64,000 nucleotides of DNA from Diadophis punctatus similis (Eukaryota; Chordata; Lepidosauria; Squamata; Dipsadidae), in the NCBI GenBank assembly GCA_023053685.1, contig JALIGW010000029.1, forward strand, positions 1,456,001 to 1,520,000, read 5' to 3'. The translations under genes were made by a program, and so were the position numbers. Numbering within the stretch: the first letter of the stretch is position 1; each line of letters starts with the position of its first letter. Shown piece after piece: positions 21,946-33,554 of this stretch. The notes under the pieces were generated by a model. It saw only the letters and a list, made by a program, of their open reading frames with translations, did no database searches and was not told the DNA's origin.

Positions 21946-22516
21946 AACACCCAGTATTTTACATTCAGGAAGTCAGTGCTAATCCTTCACAATGGTAACT
22001 GTGGAAGTATAGAGGTGGAAAAGAATGGTGGAAGATTGGGTCAGGAGTGGACAAAATGAAACTAAGAATTTGAGGAAAAGCGTCATTGGATCAGAGCAAT
22101 AAGAAAGGTTAACAATAGTTTGGGGAACACAATGCTAGATGAATGTAAGGAGTCACGGTGAGAAGACGGAAGACTAAAGATAGTGCTTATCTTGACAAAA
22201 TTAACAAACATGAAAAAGTTTTTGTTGAAAAAAGTCACTATTTTGCAATATATTGTTTCCTATAGACCAAATATGGGACATAAAAGAAAGGGTCTAGGGA
22301 TAAAGCCATATTGACTGATTTGTTAAACTAAGTGGCTGGTGGAAATGTCAGTATATGAGAAAGTATATGAAAAAGAGCAAGTCATTGGAAGAAAAGTGAG
22401 AACTTATTTATAGAAGTACTGAGTGGATTTAACAATGAAAAATTTAGTCAAAGCAGCTAAAATGCAGAACTAGAGCATTGAGAATGATCCTGGGTGGCAC
22501 CTTAGTACTGAGGACA
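21946..22516. other. Unique A-rich sequence
   Basis: I see no gene or identifiable repeat here. Confidence 0.5.
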
Positions 22517-22524
22517 ACCTGGGT

Positions 22525-22877
22525 CCGTGATGGTGAACCTATGGCACGCGTGCCAGAGGTGGCACACAGAACCCTCTCTACTGGCACATGCGACGTCGCC
22601 CCAGGTCAGATCTCCGTGGCGTTTCTTTCGTGAGCTGCTGTTTCCCTGCAAACGACGAAACAGAAGCTCACGAAAGAAAAAGATCTTACCTCTTGCAGCG
22701 CTGCCAGTGTTGGGATGCCCCGCCTCCCGCCGACCTGGTCTTCAAGTCTCTGCTGTGCATGCATGCGCATGCGCATGTCCATGCAGGCACACATTCGCAC
22801 ATGTGCGCACCTTTCAGTTTGGGCATGCGCGCACTTGCAATTTGGGCACTCGGTGTCTAAAAGGTTCACCATCACTG
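22525..22877 (+). mobile_element. Non-autonomous hAT, 353 bp
   Basis: The left end is CCGTGATGGTGAACCTATGG and the right end is GGTTCACCATCACTG, giving inverted repeats of about 15 bp. The flanks acctgggt (22517-22524) and acctaggt (22878-22885) are an 8-bp target duplication with one change. The interior has an inverted pair around TTTCTTTCGTGAGC / GCTCACGAAAGAAA and several GCATGCGCATG runs. Confidence 0.85.
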
Positions 22878-22913
22878 ACCTAGGTGGTACAGAAAGCCAT
22901 ACAGAGCCGTACA

Positions 22914-23130
22914 GAGCCAAGGTGGAGCAGTGGTTAAAATGCAGCACTGCAGTTCAGTAGTTCAGCTGTTCAAATCTCACCGGCTCAAGGTTGACTCAGC
23001 CTTCCATCCTTCCGAGGTGGGTAAAATGAGGACCCAGATTGTTGGGGGCAATATGCTGAACTCTGTAAACCGCTTAGAGAGGGCTGTAAAGCACTATGAA
23101 GCGGTATATAAGTCTAAGTGCTATTGCTAT
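22914..23130 (+). mobile_element. tRNA-derived squamate SINE, plus strand
   Basis: The head GGTGGAGCAGTGGTTAAAAT and B-box-like TTCAAATCTC are tRNA-like. The body contains CCATCCTTCCGAGGTGGG and GCTTAGAGAGGGCTGTAAAG, and it ends in AAGTGCTATTGCTATA. Other copies are at 45614 and, on the minus strand, at 58832. Confidence 0.8.
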
Positions 23131-24115
23131 AAAGGACCATTTCAGTCATCAGCTTCTGAGATAAGACCAAAAAGAACCGAAAACCTTAGCACTTGGGTAA
23201 GAGCAAAGCGATTGAAGAATTTTGGTTTTAATCTTCCCACTATCTATGTGGGCTCACTAGCTTCTATCCAAACTTGAAATATGAGCAAGATTGCAGATAA
23301 ATTTGCATTTCATGGCACAAATGCATGGAAGACAGGAATAAAGATTTTGGTTTCCTCTATTTCATTATAATTTGATAAACTCATGTTAGACTTTGCCCCT
23401 TCAGTGATGTGTGCTTTGTTTCACCTTAGCCCTGACAACAGCAAGGCCATGTACTAGCTCTGCGGTCTGCAAGACCCTTGATCACTGTGGTATTTTGGGC
23501 ACTGATTATATCTACCAGTCTTGCAAGCATGTGGCTTTACAGACTTTCAGCTCAGCATTGCTATCTCCTCCCCAGGCCAGAGCTCCCCCATTTGCCATCC
23601 CTGTTCCACCTATTCCCTTCTCCAACATCCTGTTCTGTTATCATCTGACATGGCCTTAATTAACTTCAAACTGATAATAGACCATAGACCAAGCTGCTTC
23701 TGCAAAAGCATCCACCTAAGAGACATGCACACACATAGGCACACATACACATTTATTTTGATTCTTCCAATTTGACATAGAAAACCAGATGTGTACCATC
23801 CGGGTTGAATGGAAGGGTTTAGTTGTGATACAGATAGACTTACCTGGGCACAAATACAGGAAAGCACGTACTTGCAAAAGAAAAGAAATTGCTTGCTCTG
23901 CATTTCATTAGTACAGTTATGTGTAAAATCAAAGGTGTGTGAATAAACAGCCTCATAACTGAAATTGATAGTGCAAACATTCATTTTTTATTGATGTACT
24001 AAAGACCTGTTAGTACACTGTGGGGAGGCCTCAGTCCCCAGGGAAAACATAATGTGCCTTTGCTAGAGGATGCAATTTTGAGAGCACTGCTCCCTGATGT
24101 GCATCCCTGCTGCTT
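23131..24115. other. Unique sequence with a short CA-rich patch
   Basis: There is a CACACATAGGCACACATACAC patch near 23725-23750. No gene is recognised. Confidence 0.5.
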
Positions 24116-24129
24116 GCAGTGGGCATCTT

Positions 24130-24350
24130 CAGTCGTCATGCAATGAGACCAAAGGCCCATCAAATCCAACATCCTATGACCATCCTATGTGGGAAGCCAC
24201 ATGCAGGAGACGAGCATGGTTAACATTCTCCTGCTGATATTCAGAGGCTTATTGCCTTGGATGTTGGATGTAATACATAGTCATCATGAAATATAGCCTC
24301 TGATAACCTGATCCTAAATAAATGTATTGCCATCCTCGAAGTTATCTGAA
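24130..24350 (-). mobile_element. Ancient amniote interspersed repeat (tentative)
   Basis: The order GAGACCAAAGGCCCATC, CCAACATCCTATGACC, GGGAAGCCACATGCAGGA and ATTCAGAGGCTTATTGCC resembles an old repeat widespread in reptile genomes. I cannot name its family with certainty, and the strand is a guess. Confidence 0.35.
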
Positions 24351-25129
24351 CTGATAGTTATGATAACAAACTCCGAAGTTTCACTGTGTGTTACATAAAA
24401 AGGGCCATCCCATTTTGTTCACTAAATCTCCCACCATTTGGCTCTATTAAATGGCTCTGGGGTTTCCTACTGTGTGATGGGAAAAATGTTCCTTTCCACT
24501 ATCGCTATACCACGCTTAATTACGCCATTTCTGGAAAGTTCTGTATTACCGGTATGCACCTTTTTTCTAAGCTAAAAAAAATCCTCCAAACATTGTAAAT
24601 GCTCTGCGTGGCCAAATTATTACAGCCCCAATTGTTGATCATTCTTTTCTGACCCTCTATAGACAGTTCTCTGGTTCTTCCACAGCAATGGATTAGTACT
24701 TTTATTAGAACAGTTGTAGTAACAAAATTTCGATGTTTGAATGTGCTTCTCTTCCTCCCCCTTTTATCCTTAAGTTAATGGGAGGGGGAGGTGAGGAGGA
24801 ACTGTCCAAGTTGTTTTCATAATCCACTTTCTTGGTCTGGGCTCAAGCCTCGTTTATTTGACTGTTGTCTTGGCAACAGATTATCTCTATGCCCTTCAAG
24901 GCCATCTTCTATACTCACTAGTACACATTTTATCTAAGTGATTCCTGGGGCAAGTGTATATAAGGTGCAGAAGTCTGTGAGGATATCTCACTGGGTATGT
25001 ACAATATCTCATTGCAGGAAGTGATGAGAGTAATGGGGAAAGTGTGTAAGAGAGAGTAGGGACATAAGCAACATCAATGGCAGATTTCTTCTGATCCCAC
25101 AAGTTCATTCATATGGACTAGCTTTGGAG

Positions 25130-25643
25130 TGTTATAAGGAAATATCCTTTTAGGTTCAGTTCCAAGTGGGGAAAAAGACACTGGATTCATGAAGGTTGCT
25201 TGGAAGGAAGGTTTAATGGTGGACAGGAGCACATGGCAGGAGCCCCTGTACAGAAAAGGTAACTTACATGGTTCCAGGTGTGGTGAAGAGAAAAAGAGAA
25301 AGAGGAATGCTGAGTTCCTGGTTTTTATAGTCTAAGTTGGGTCCCACCTCTTAGATTTCCTTTTCCTGTATAGAAATGTATCCCATTGGCTCTCAGACCC
25401 CCCAGGGGCATGCTGGGGTGGCTCTTGGCTTTTGTCTAATCCAGCTTTGGCTGAAATGAAAGGGCCTTGGGCAAATCCTATTATGGTTTTGTTATGCAGA
25501 AGACTTTCAGCCAGGTGAGAGGAATGTGTGTGCTGGGCCCAGTCCTTAATGACCCATTTGCAAGGCGTGGGGGTTTTCCAAGAGGAGTCTTTTGTTTGTT
25601 TAAAAGCATGTTTCCAGATGTGTTCCACAGAATATTTCCTACA
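25130..25643 (-). mobile_element. Possible solo LTR of an endogenous retroelement (tentative)
   Basis: Read on the minus strand this has promoter-like order: a TATA-like ACTATAAAAACC (about 25325-25336), then a C/T-rich stretch, then an ATTAAA polyadenylation-like signal (about 25209-25214) followed by a T-rich segment. It could start TGTAGGAAATATTC and end GGATATTTCCTTATAACA, a TG...CA arrangement with inverted ends. No target duplication is visible and no internal viral genes are present, so this stays a tentative call. Confidence 0.4.
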
Positions 25644-25726
25644 TTTTAATATCTCCTAGGATATCTCATTTCCTAGGAGAGGGGTGGGTGCTAACTTTCT
25701 ACAGGAGGGACCGCAGTAGTTAAAAT

Positions 25727-25928
25727 CAGGGGTGAAATTCAGTAGGTTCTGACAGGTTCTGGAGAACCGATGGCGGAAATTTTGAGTAGTTCGGAGAACC
25801 GGCAAATACCACCTCTGGCTGGCGCCCGAGTGGGGTGGGAATGGGGATTTTGCAGTATCCTTCCCCTGCCACGCCCACCAAGCCACGCCCACAGAACCGG
25901 TAGGGGAAAATTTTGAATTTCACCCCTG
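25727..25928 (+). mobile_element. Short hAT-like MITE (GGTGAAATTC family), 202 bp
   Basis: Ends are CAGGGGTGAAATTC and GAATTTCACCCCTG, exact inverted repeats. Flanks gttaaaat and agtaaaat are an imperfect target duplication. Inside are GAGAACCGGCAAATACCACC and CCACGCCCACCAAGCCACGC, shared with the elements at 1, 27426, 30961 and 58188. Confidence 0.85.
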
Positions 25929-27417
25929 AGTAAAATAAATGTGAATTTGCCGCAGATTTAGGTTTTGCAAATGTAAGGCAATCCTGAGAGCGCCTTCTAT
26001 CCCTGACTAGTCTGTCTATATAGCAAAGGAATTGCGCTTGGGGTTTGGTTTTGTTTTTTCCTTCTGGCAGATTTCTAAGCCAAGGAATGGTGAATATCCA
26101 TTATAGGCATGTGTCCTTTGGTGGAGACTAAAGGTTCTGCTGCCCCAGACCTTTTAGTGTAAAGCCCTCCATTTTCATTCTCTCAATTTCTTCTGCAAGC
26201 AGTTGTTATGTCAGGGGTGGCAATCAAATAGATTCCTGGCACTCAACAATGCTTGGCAAATATTAGCCCAAGAGAGATTATTCCCGAACAAAGTTTGCTG
26301 ATGGGAATCTCAGCATGGGTGACCTCCTCCGACTCTGTAGAGTAATTCTGCCTACTCTCCTAGCTCCGTTTGCTAAATAGCAATAAGAGGAGTACTATTT
26401 GTGTGTCTGTGTTTTCCCCTTATGGGGTGCAGACAAATTATTTGGTTATGTATGAATGCATAAATATCCCCTTTTACATCTGTGGATTCTATTCATGGCT
26501 TCAAATATTCATGGCTGGAAACCATGAATTAACTTCAGAAATCAAACTGATCGACTGAAGCATTCAAGTAACTAATAAAAGGCTTCTTTTGTTGTAATTC
26601 TTGGCCCAAAAATGGAATTGCATCTGAGCATGACAGCCTTTTCAAATGGGGACATTTGGTATGATAGGGGTTCATCTCTATGCAGGATGGACATTATCTT
26701 TGTGGACCGTAGGGTGTCCATATTTTTTGTTTCTTAATGAATGGTTTGTAGCTTTGCTGAGCAAAGGGAGAGAAATATATAGATTTGATTGGTGCCTACA
26801 GGAGTGTCACAGACAGACCTCTTATAGGCCTCTCTCGACTTTCTTACAGTGCAGGTTACAATGAAAGAATAAATATTTATATTAAAACCACAGAGATGGA
26901 AGCTGGAGGGGTGGGGGTGGAAGACAAAACCCAAGAAAGATTCTGAATATAGGTGAATTCAGGGTTGTATGCATAAGGCAGAGGAGCTTTACAAATGCAA
27001 AGAAGAGGAAGTGAGTCATTTCCTTGGTGCCATTTGCGGCCTCCCCATCACTTCGTGTGTTGCCAGGGTCTTTGCATGTCTTTCAAATCCATTTTTTCAA
27101 AGATTGCTGTATTTTTCATTATTTTTAAATATAATAAGTAAATTTGTAAAAATTACCTAACAGTTTCACTATTTTGGATTTGCATGAGCTGGGACGCTTT
27201 CCAGGAGATGCTGAAGCCGGGACTTTGCACCAAACTTTCAAGAGAGGAATTTTTGCAAATTTGGATTAGTCATGGAAAGCATGGGAAACAATTCAGCCCT
27301 GAAAAGGTTATGCAAAGTCCTTATGGAGGGAAAGCATTGTTATTGATAAAGCTGCTACCCTTTCTGGGAGCCAGGTTTGGATGAGAGATGATACAGGGGT
27401 GGTTTAAGGGCTAAAGG
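25929..27417. other. Unique sequence, nothing recognised
   Basis: I see no gene or clear repeat in this 1.5-kb stretch. Confidence 0.5.
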
Positions 27418-27425
27418 ATTTAGCT

Positions 27426-27870
27426 CAGAGGTGGGTTTCAGCAGGTTCTGACCAGTTCCGGAGAACCGGTAGCAAAAATTTTGAGCAGTTCGGAGAACCG
27501 GCAGCGGAAATTTTGAGTAGTCCGTAGAACTGGTAGCGGAAATTTTGAGTAGTCCAGAGAACCGGCAGCGGAAATTTTGAGTAGCCCGGAGAACCGGTAG
27601 CAAAAATCTTGAGTAGTCCGGAGAACCGGTAGTGGAAATTTTGAGTAGTTCGGAGAACTGGTAGCGGACATTTTAAGTAGTTCAGAGAACCGGTAAATCC
27701 CACCTCTGACTGGCCCCGCCCCAATCTATTCCCTGCCTCCCGAGTCCCAGCTGATTGGGAGGAAATGGGGATTTTGCAGTATCCTTCCCCTGCCACGCCC
27801 ACCAAGCCATGCCACACCCACCAAGCCACGCCCACAGACCGGTAGTAAAAAAATTTGAAACCCACCACTG
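27426..27870 (+). mobile_element. hAT MITE of the ACCGGTTCTCC family carrying an expanded 32-bp minisatellite, 445 bp
   Basis: Terminal repeats are CAGAGGTGGGTTTC and CAGTGGTGGGTTTC, flanked by a perfect target duplication atttagct (27418-27425, 27871-27878). About 240 bases inside are tandem copies of a 32-bp unit that occurs only once or twice in the related elements, which explains its greater length. Confidence 0.9.
27456..27695 (+). repeat. 32-bp minisatellite, about 7.5 units
   Basis: The unit runs TCCGGAGAACCGGTAGCGG then AAATTTTGAGTAG. Copies differ by a few bases (GGTAGC/GGCAGC, AAAAATC/GGAAATT), so expansion is not brand new. Confidence 0.88.
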
Positions 27871-27884
27871 ATTTAGCTGATCCT

Positions 27885-28002
27885 TGAGAATCTTTTCCAT
27901 GTATACTGTTGTGTTGTAAGCTGCCCAGAGTCGCTTGACAGTGAGATGGGTGGCTTATAAATTTAATAAACAAACAAGCAAACAAGCAAACAAATAAATA
28001 AA
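27885..28002 (+). mobile_element. L2-like LINE 3' tail
   Basis: TTGTAAGCTGCCCAGAGTCG, then AGTGAGATGGGTGGC, then TATAAATTTAATAAAC and an (AAAC/AAAT)n tail are the 3' end usual for L2-like LINEs in reptiles. Confidence 0.7.
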
Positions 28003-29655
28003 TGTTTCCTTCCATCCCTTCCTCCCTTCTACTGTAAGCTTCATTTTCTGTTATGTTATCTCTTGAAGAAAAGTTCAGGGCTGCTGCTTGAGGTGCCAAC
28101 TTCCCCAGAGCTTGCTTTCCCATGGCTGGCTTGTCAGTGGCATTCAGTGGGAGGCAGTGGATCTTGGAAAGCCAGATCCTATCATGTCTGTTGCATTGAT
28201 TTAAGCACTGCTGAAAGGGTTTTAATCAGCTGTTAGCTGCCTGCTTAAGCATCAACAACAAACCCATCAGCCAAGAGAACCACAAAGGGCCAGGGCCAGG
28301 GTTGGAGTTATCCCAACTCTTTAAAGATGCAAATTGGCAATCAAAGATCAAAGCCGTGAAGTTGGCACAATCTTCCTTAAAAGGGTTCCATTATTAATGA
28401 GTCGAGCTTGAAGCTCAACCTACTTCACTTTGCAGCTCCTGATGAGGCTGCCAGATTGTGTCCTCCCATCGCCACCCCTCCTTTCCTTCCTTCATCTGCA
28501 GGATGGAAGAAGGAGGAGAGGCAAAGGAGTGGGAAGGTCTCATCCTGTTTGTTTTTCTCCAGTCTCTAATGTGTTGAAATCAGATTGTCAGGCCGAAGCC
28601 ATTTTATTTGGGATCTTAGGCCTGCCACACTTTATACTATTTTACTATGCATTTTCTATTGTGGGAAAATGGGAGGGGGGATTGTTTGAAGTTGCTAGTG
28701 TGTAGCCATAACAAATTATTTCTAGAAAGCCAAGGTCATCCTTTGTCTCTGCACCTCTGCACCTGCACGGAAGGAGATGGGTGGATCCTGCCAGCATTGG
28801 CAATACAAGATTGGACAACGTGATGGACTTGTGGGTGTGGGGGCAAGGACTTGAACTTTCAACTGGGTGGTGAAACCTGGGAAGATTCAGATTCGGGTTT
28901 CACCCAGATGTGCCAACATGGCTTTATTAATAAATTGGAACTTTGAGGAATACTTTGCCTTGGACTCTGATTTAATTTTGGATGCTATTTGGAACCCTGA
29001 CACAGATTTTGCTTGACAAAAAAGGGACAAACCTCAAAACTGAATTGCAGAGAGAGGAGGGAAGGATGGAGAAGATTCCTGTAACATTGAATATGATGCC
29101 TTTCAACTCTAAAATAAGGTGACGTATCTAAAGCACTTAGCAGTGATTCTGGCAATGTATTGAAAGGATAGTAATCCCATCACATATTGAGGGTACCTGG
29201 TTAGGAAAGGCTGCCTTGGGGGAAACATAATCAGAGTTATCATACTTAACCTTTAGACACCGCCATGGAAGGTCCACCCCCTTCAGGGTCTATGTCTGAG
29301 TTAACTGAAGATCCTAAACTGTAATCATGATTTATACGAGGCCATAAAATGGATAGTTAATTCTTTATTAGTTTTTCTGGCAATTTTGTTTGTGTAAGCC
29401 ATGACTGGAGATTAAACATCTGAAAGGAGAGACAAAGAAAGATACTTAGATGGGTAGAAATAAAACATAACAACAACAAAAGGGGTGACTACAACTTATA
29501 GAAAGCTGCAAGATTTGCATGCTATATGAGGTGTGACTAACCTTGAGAGGGTTGTTGGGCATTATAGGATTGAAAAGAGGTGTCCAGTGACTGAGAATGT
29601 AAGGAAGAAAGCAGTCACCAGCACTGAGCTTTTATGCCTTATATAGTAAGATATC
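28003..29655. other. Mostly unique sequence, possible conserved non-coding block
   Basis: The part 28140-28440 has balanced composition with many homeobox-like and SOX/TCF-like words (ATTAATGAG, ATCAAAGATCAAAG) and no repeat signature. The part 28701-29002 ends with an AATAAA-containing segment that could be an LTR, but I cannot support that. Confidence 0.4.
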
Positions 29656-29659
29656 AATG

Positions 29660-29992
29660 GAGTGGGATAGCTCAGTGGTTAAAGATGCTGAGTTTGTCAG
29701 CTGGAGAACTGACAGCTCGGGTTCGAGACCCAAGCTCTGAGCAACAGGGTGAGCTCCCGTTACTTACCTCAGCTCTTGCCCACCTAGCAGTTTGAAAGCA
29801 TGCAAATGCAAGTAGATTAATAGGTAGCACTTTAGTGAGTGACAGCCCTCCATGCACCTTCGGCATATAGCCATGCTGGCCACATGACCACAGAAATTGT
29901 CTTTGGACAACGCTGGCTCCCTCAGCCAAGAAACGGAGATGAGCACCATGCCATAGAGTTGGACACGACTGACAGGGAAACTTTTACCTTCA
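29660..29992 (+). mobile_element. Sauria-type tRNA-derived SINE, plus strand
   Basis: The tRNA-like head has GATAGCTCAGTGGTTAAAG (A box) and GGGTTCGAGACC (B box). The body includes GAGCTCCCGTTACTTACC and CCATGCTGGCCACATGACC, and the tail is GAAACTTTTACCTT, the Bov-B-like end. Both flanks carry a TAAGATA-ATCA-like sequence, an imperfect target duplication. It is more diverged than the copy at 231-583. Confidence 0.82.
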
Positions 29993-30952
29993 TAAGATAA
30001 TCACCATTTTTATTTGCTGCCTTTACTACAGTAGTGCTGCTTCTGTTGCTTCCTTAGCAGATTTGCAGAAGTTGGCCACGGACTTCTTTCTTTGGAAATG
30101 ATCTTTGTGGTACACACCAATTAAGCGCTATTAAGCCCCTTGTGCAAGCAAGTGGATGAAAACTTAGAATGTATAACTCAGAATTGTGGATGTTGAAAGA
30201 GTACGAGCTGGCTCAAACCAGGATCATATCTGACAGTGGGAATTAATATAAATGACTAACATACTGGGGGAATAGATTTGAGGCCGCATGCACATTAGAG
30301 CACACAGAGGTGAAAACCTGTATTATATTTTCCTTAAGAAGAAGCAAAGTTGGGGGAGAAAGCTATTCCATTTGGTAAGAGTGCTCTGTCTACATTGAAG
30401 AGAACTGACAGATTTGTGCAAAAGAGGATCTGAGACAAGGTGCCCTACAGCTTCTGATGTAATGATTCCTCCACTCCTCTGTCTCCAAATGTACTTAGCG
30501 GCATTGACTTTCAACTCATAGCTGATTGCCTCCTTGCTATCCTATCCCTGAGCAATTCATTGCATTGTCTGAGTGCTGGTTGTTTAAATCTATCACTGAG
30601 CGAAAACACAGGGGGAAAAGTTGGACAAACAAAAAACACTCATAATGCAGGGACAGGATTGCCTTACTGATCACAGCCATGTTGGTCCTGGACTTCTTGT
30701 TCTTTTTTTTTATCTCCATTATGCTTATCCCACCACTTGTCAGGATGGGCAACTGAATTATAAAAAGCAAGGAAACTCTTTGCTTGAGAGGAGACTGTTA
30801 GTGCTATGTATGGAAGCAGAAGTAATGGCCTGGGGTCATTCCTCTGAGATTCTGATAATCCTATATCCTATAATTTCATGATCATCACAGCGTAATGGTG
30901 CACTGGTTGGAAGAACACGTTGGTGTGGGTCTCCTCCTCCAGGTCACGGTGG
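29993..30952. other. Unique sequence, nothing recognised
   Basis: I see no gene or recognisable repeat in this stretch. Confidence 0.5.
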
Positions 30953-30960
30953 GGCAGGAA

Positions 30961-31257
30961 CAGTGGTGGGATTTAATTTTTTTTACTACTGTGGTTTTGT
31001 GGGCGTGGCTTGATGGGCGTGGTGTAGCTTGGTAGGCGTGGCAGGGGAAGGATACTGTAAAATCTCCATTCCCTTCCCACTCCAGCGGAAGGATACTGCA
31101 AAATCCCCATTCCCTCCCGATCAGCTGGGACTCGGGAGCCAGAGAATAGATGGGGGTGGGGCCAGTCAGAGGTGGTATTTACCAGTTCTCCGAACTACTC
31201 AAATTTTCTGCTACCGGTTCTCCAGAACTGGTCAGAACCTGCTGAAACCCACCTCTG
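30961..31257 (-). mobile_element. hAT MITE of the ACCGGTTCTCC family, 297 bp
   Basis: Ends are CAGTGGTGGGATTT and CAGAGGTGGGTTTC with a perfect target duplication ggcaggaa (30953-30960, 31258-31265). It is in reverse order relative to the copies at 25727 and 27426. Within it, a GGAAGGATACTG(T/C)AAAATC segment is duplicated (about 31047-31110). Confidence 0.9.
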
Positions 31258-31265
31258 GGCAGGAA

Positions 31266-32190
31266 GATTGATGTCCATCAAACTGTAGAGAATGTGTATA
31301 GCTGTACTGATTTAGGGAGGGAGAAAGGAAGGAAGGAAGGCTTTCCTGCAGGTATACATGTGCTTTATAACTCCCATTGCCTATCCCTCTCTTTATATTT
31401 TACTGGGATTTTATATTTTATTTTATGTACATGTTTTGAAAGATACGTATGCATAAATGGAAACCCTATCCAATGGCTAGGTCCACAGAAAGCCTGTTTA
31501 TCTCTACATGTCATATGCATTCACATTAATGCCATAATAGGTGCCGCAACCCTGGGAAGTTTATTTCCTGTTCATATGCAGGGCACAATTGACGTGTTTT
31601 GATAGAAGCCTTGAGGTCCACTGGATTGCGCTGGGTAGCCCCCCATTTTTTTTAATCCTGCCTGCTAAATTGCCTTTCAGGGCTGCCTTTGCTGCTAACC
31701 AGGCATGGAAATTCTGGAACCATCATGGGAGGGAGCTGGTGTGACAATAAATCTTATCAGCAGAAGCACATCCTCTCTTGGAGAGATAGGGCCTGCTCCA
31801 CGTGCCCTGGAACACAAGTCTCGCATCTGCACAATGTCACCGTGAAGGATTTTGTAGATAAGGCACTCCGGCTGCATAGAAGATGGATCCTCTACCAATG
31901 CCCAGAAGCTTGATAGGGGAGGACGCCTTTTGTCTAGGTCTTTCCTCTTCCACAAAGCCACGTTTTCCTATGATGAAGCTCTGCTATTAGTGGGGGGGGG
32001 GGGGGTAGCAGAAAATTAGTTTAGGAGAACCATAAAGAAACACAAAAGACAGCTAAGCCTTGCCTCCATAGCACAAAGGCTTGGCTCCAAATGCATAAGC
32101 AATGAGATTGTTAGAGGTGACTTGGATCTCACAATGGCTGGCTCTCTCACAAAGAACCGAGCAAGGAACAAGTGTTTTTATGTGATGCTA
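31266..32190. other. Unique sequence with a short poly-G run
   Basis: A G-run at about 31992-32005 is the only low-complexity feature. No exon is recognised. Confidence 0.45.
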
Positions 32191-32199
32191 GACAGTTCC

Positions 32200-33120
32200 C
32201 CGGGTTTTTGAAACGCGAGTTTCTGGTCTTCAAAGTTGCGAAAGAAGGCTGATGTAAATAAGCGCGCCTCCGGTAGAAGCCATACATTCGAGCCACCCGC
32301 GGCGGGTATAAAGGCAGGGTGAGCCGGTATCGGGGTGTACTTCGTTCTATCTTTTTCACCCTCCATAGGCGTGAAGAGGGGGCTTTTTCTTTCAGCGGGA
32401 AAGGAGAGCAGGCCTCGATTCCCCGCGCTGAGGTATCAGCCCGGGTCGGCCTTACATTTCGCGCGCCTTCGCGCCCTGGGTGAGGAGGATTCAGTGGAGA
32501 CGCAGCCCCGCGTGCGTGAAACCCGTGGCTCCTAGGAGGCACTCTGGGGGCTGTTCCGCAGGCCAGTGTCGGCGATAAGCGTGCCGCGGCCGTCGCGTTG
32601 GCCTCGGCTGCCCAAGGCAGGTCTTAGTCGACTTTAGTTTATACACTTGCTCGCGCGCGCGACCGGCACGGGCCTGGGAGCGGTAATGAGATGGAGGCAG
32701 CAGAAGGACGGCGCGATAAGGCAGCCAGCTCTGCCCCAGCAGATTAAATGCTGGGATTAAGCAGGCGGTGCCAGCGCGGCTGGCGTTTTATCTCCGCGGC
32801 GCTTTCCCCTCTCATTCTCCCGTTTGATAGCGAACATTTCCAGAGCTGTCAGGAGAAGAAATTGCTTGTTAACCCTTTGAGAGCTCATCTTGGCCCTGGA
32901 GCTGAGGGAGGGGGCGGACGGGGACCGGATCTCGGAGCTGTCGAGGAGGGAATGGGCTGCTGCGAGAGGCCGCAGGGAGATAGGTCCCTTGGACACTTTA
33001 GAAAGCGGCCCGATGCCTTGACTAAGCCCGACTCTGAAATTAGTACTCTTTGTTGAGCCGGACCTCTGACATTTGGATGGATCTGCGCCCCTTAAGCAAA
33101 GCACCTTCGGGTGTCCTCCT
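32200..33120. promoter_or_regulatory. CpG island, likely promoter of an unidentified transcript
   Basis: CpG is abundant over about 900 bases (for example TTCGCGCGCCTTCGCGCCC near 32457-32475 and CTCGCGCGCGCGACC near 32650) while flanking DNA is CpG-poor and AT-rich. Retained CpGs outside any transposon suggest an unmethylated promoter. A TATAAA at 32307-32312 is followed by CpG-rich sequence, and CTTTTTCTTTCAG at about 32380-32392 would serve as a splice acceptor on the plus strand. No coding exon with a recognisable product is attached, so direction and gene are unknown. Confidence 0.6.
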
Positions 33121-33554
33121 CTGAGGCCTCGAATATCCTTTGTTAACCCTAATCATTTCTGGGCCTCCTTTTTTTTGACCTCCCCTATCGGCGAGGCGTT
33201 TCGCCTGCCTTCCGATTTTCTGGAAGCAATTATGAACAGTGAGCCTATGAAATGCAAAAAGACGGAACATTTTCATGCCTCAAACATGCATTAACAGAAT
33301 TAAACGCAGTGTATCGTCTCCTCTTCCCAAGCCCCCACCCCAGTTGGGTTGTCTGCATAATGTCTAGACAAGTAACTATGCAACAAGCAATTTTGAGAAT
33401 GTTTAAAAAGGCATCAATACTAACGACATACGCATTTGGATTGAGGCTGCAGAGGGGGACAGCACTGGTAAAATGTGTGAGTGGTCTCTCTCTTGCCCTC
33501 TAGATGAGGGTCGCTTGGTTGTGTCTTCAGTTCTGTAAGGGAAAGGAAATGTAA
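33121..33554. other. CpG-island shore and unique sequence
   Basis: CpG content falls through this stretch. There is no recognisable gene. Confidence 0.4.

Noticed and set aside
27456..27695. CRISPR-like array
   Set aside because: The 32-bp units are contiguous without unique spacers, lie inside a eukaryotic MITE and carry no associated genes.
28701..29002. A second LTR (TGTAGCC... to CCCTGACA with an AATAAA segment)
   Set aside because: The boundaries are a guess, no target duplication is visible and no second copy occurs in the window.
29660..29720. tRNA gene
   Set aside because: A and B boxes are present, but they are the head of a Sauria SINE with the SINE body and tail following; no cloverleaf with proper acceptor stem. 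The same applies to the heads at 512-583, 20066, 22914, 45614 and 63141-63226.
31541..31913. A small host gene
   Set aside because: Short overlapping frames without a domain, splice structure or codon bias that I can recognise.
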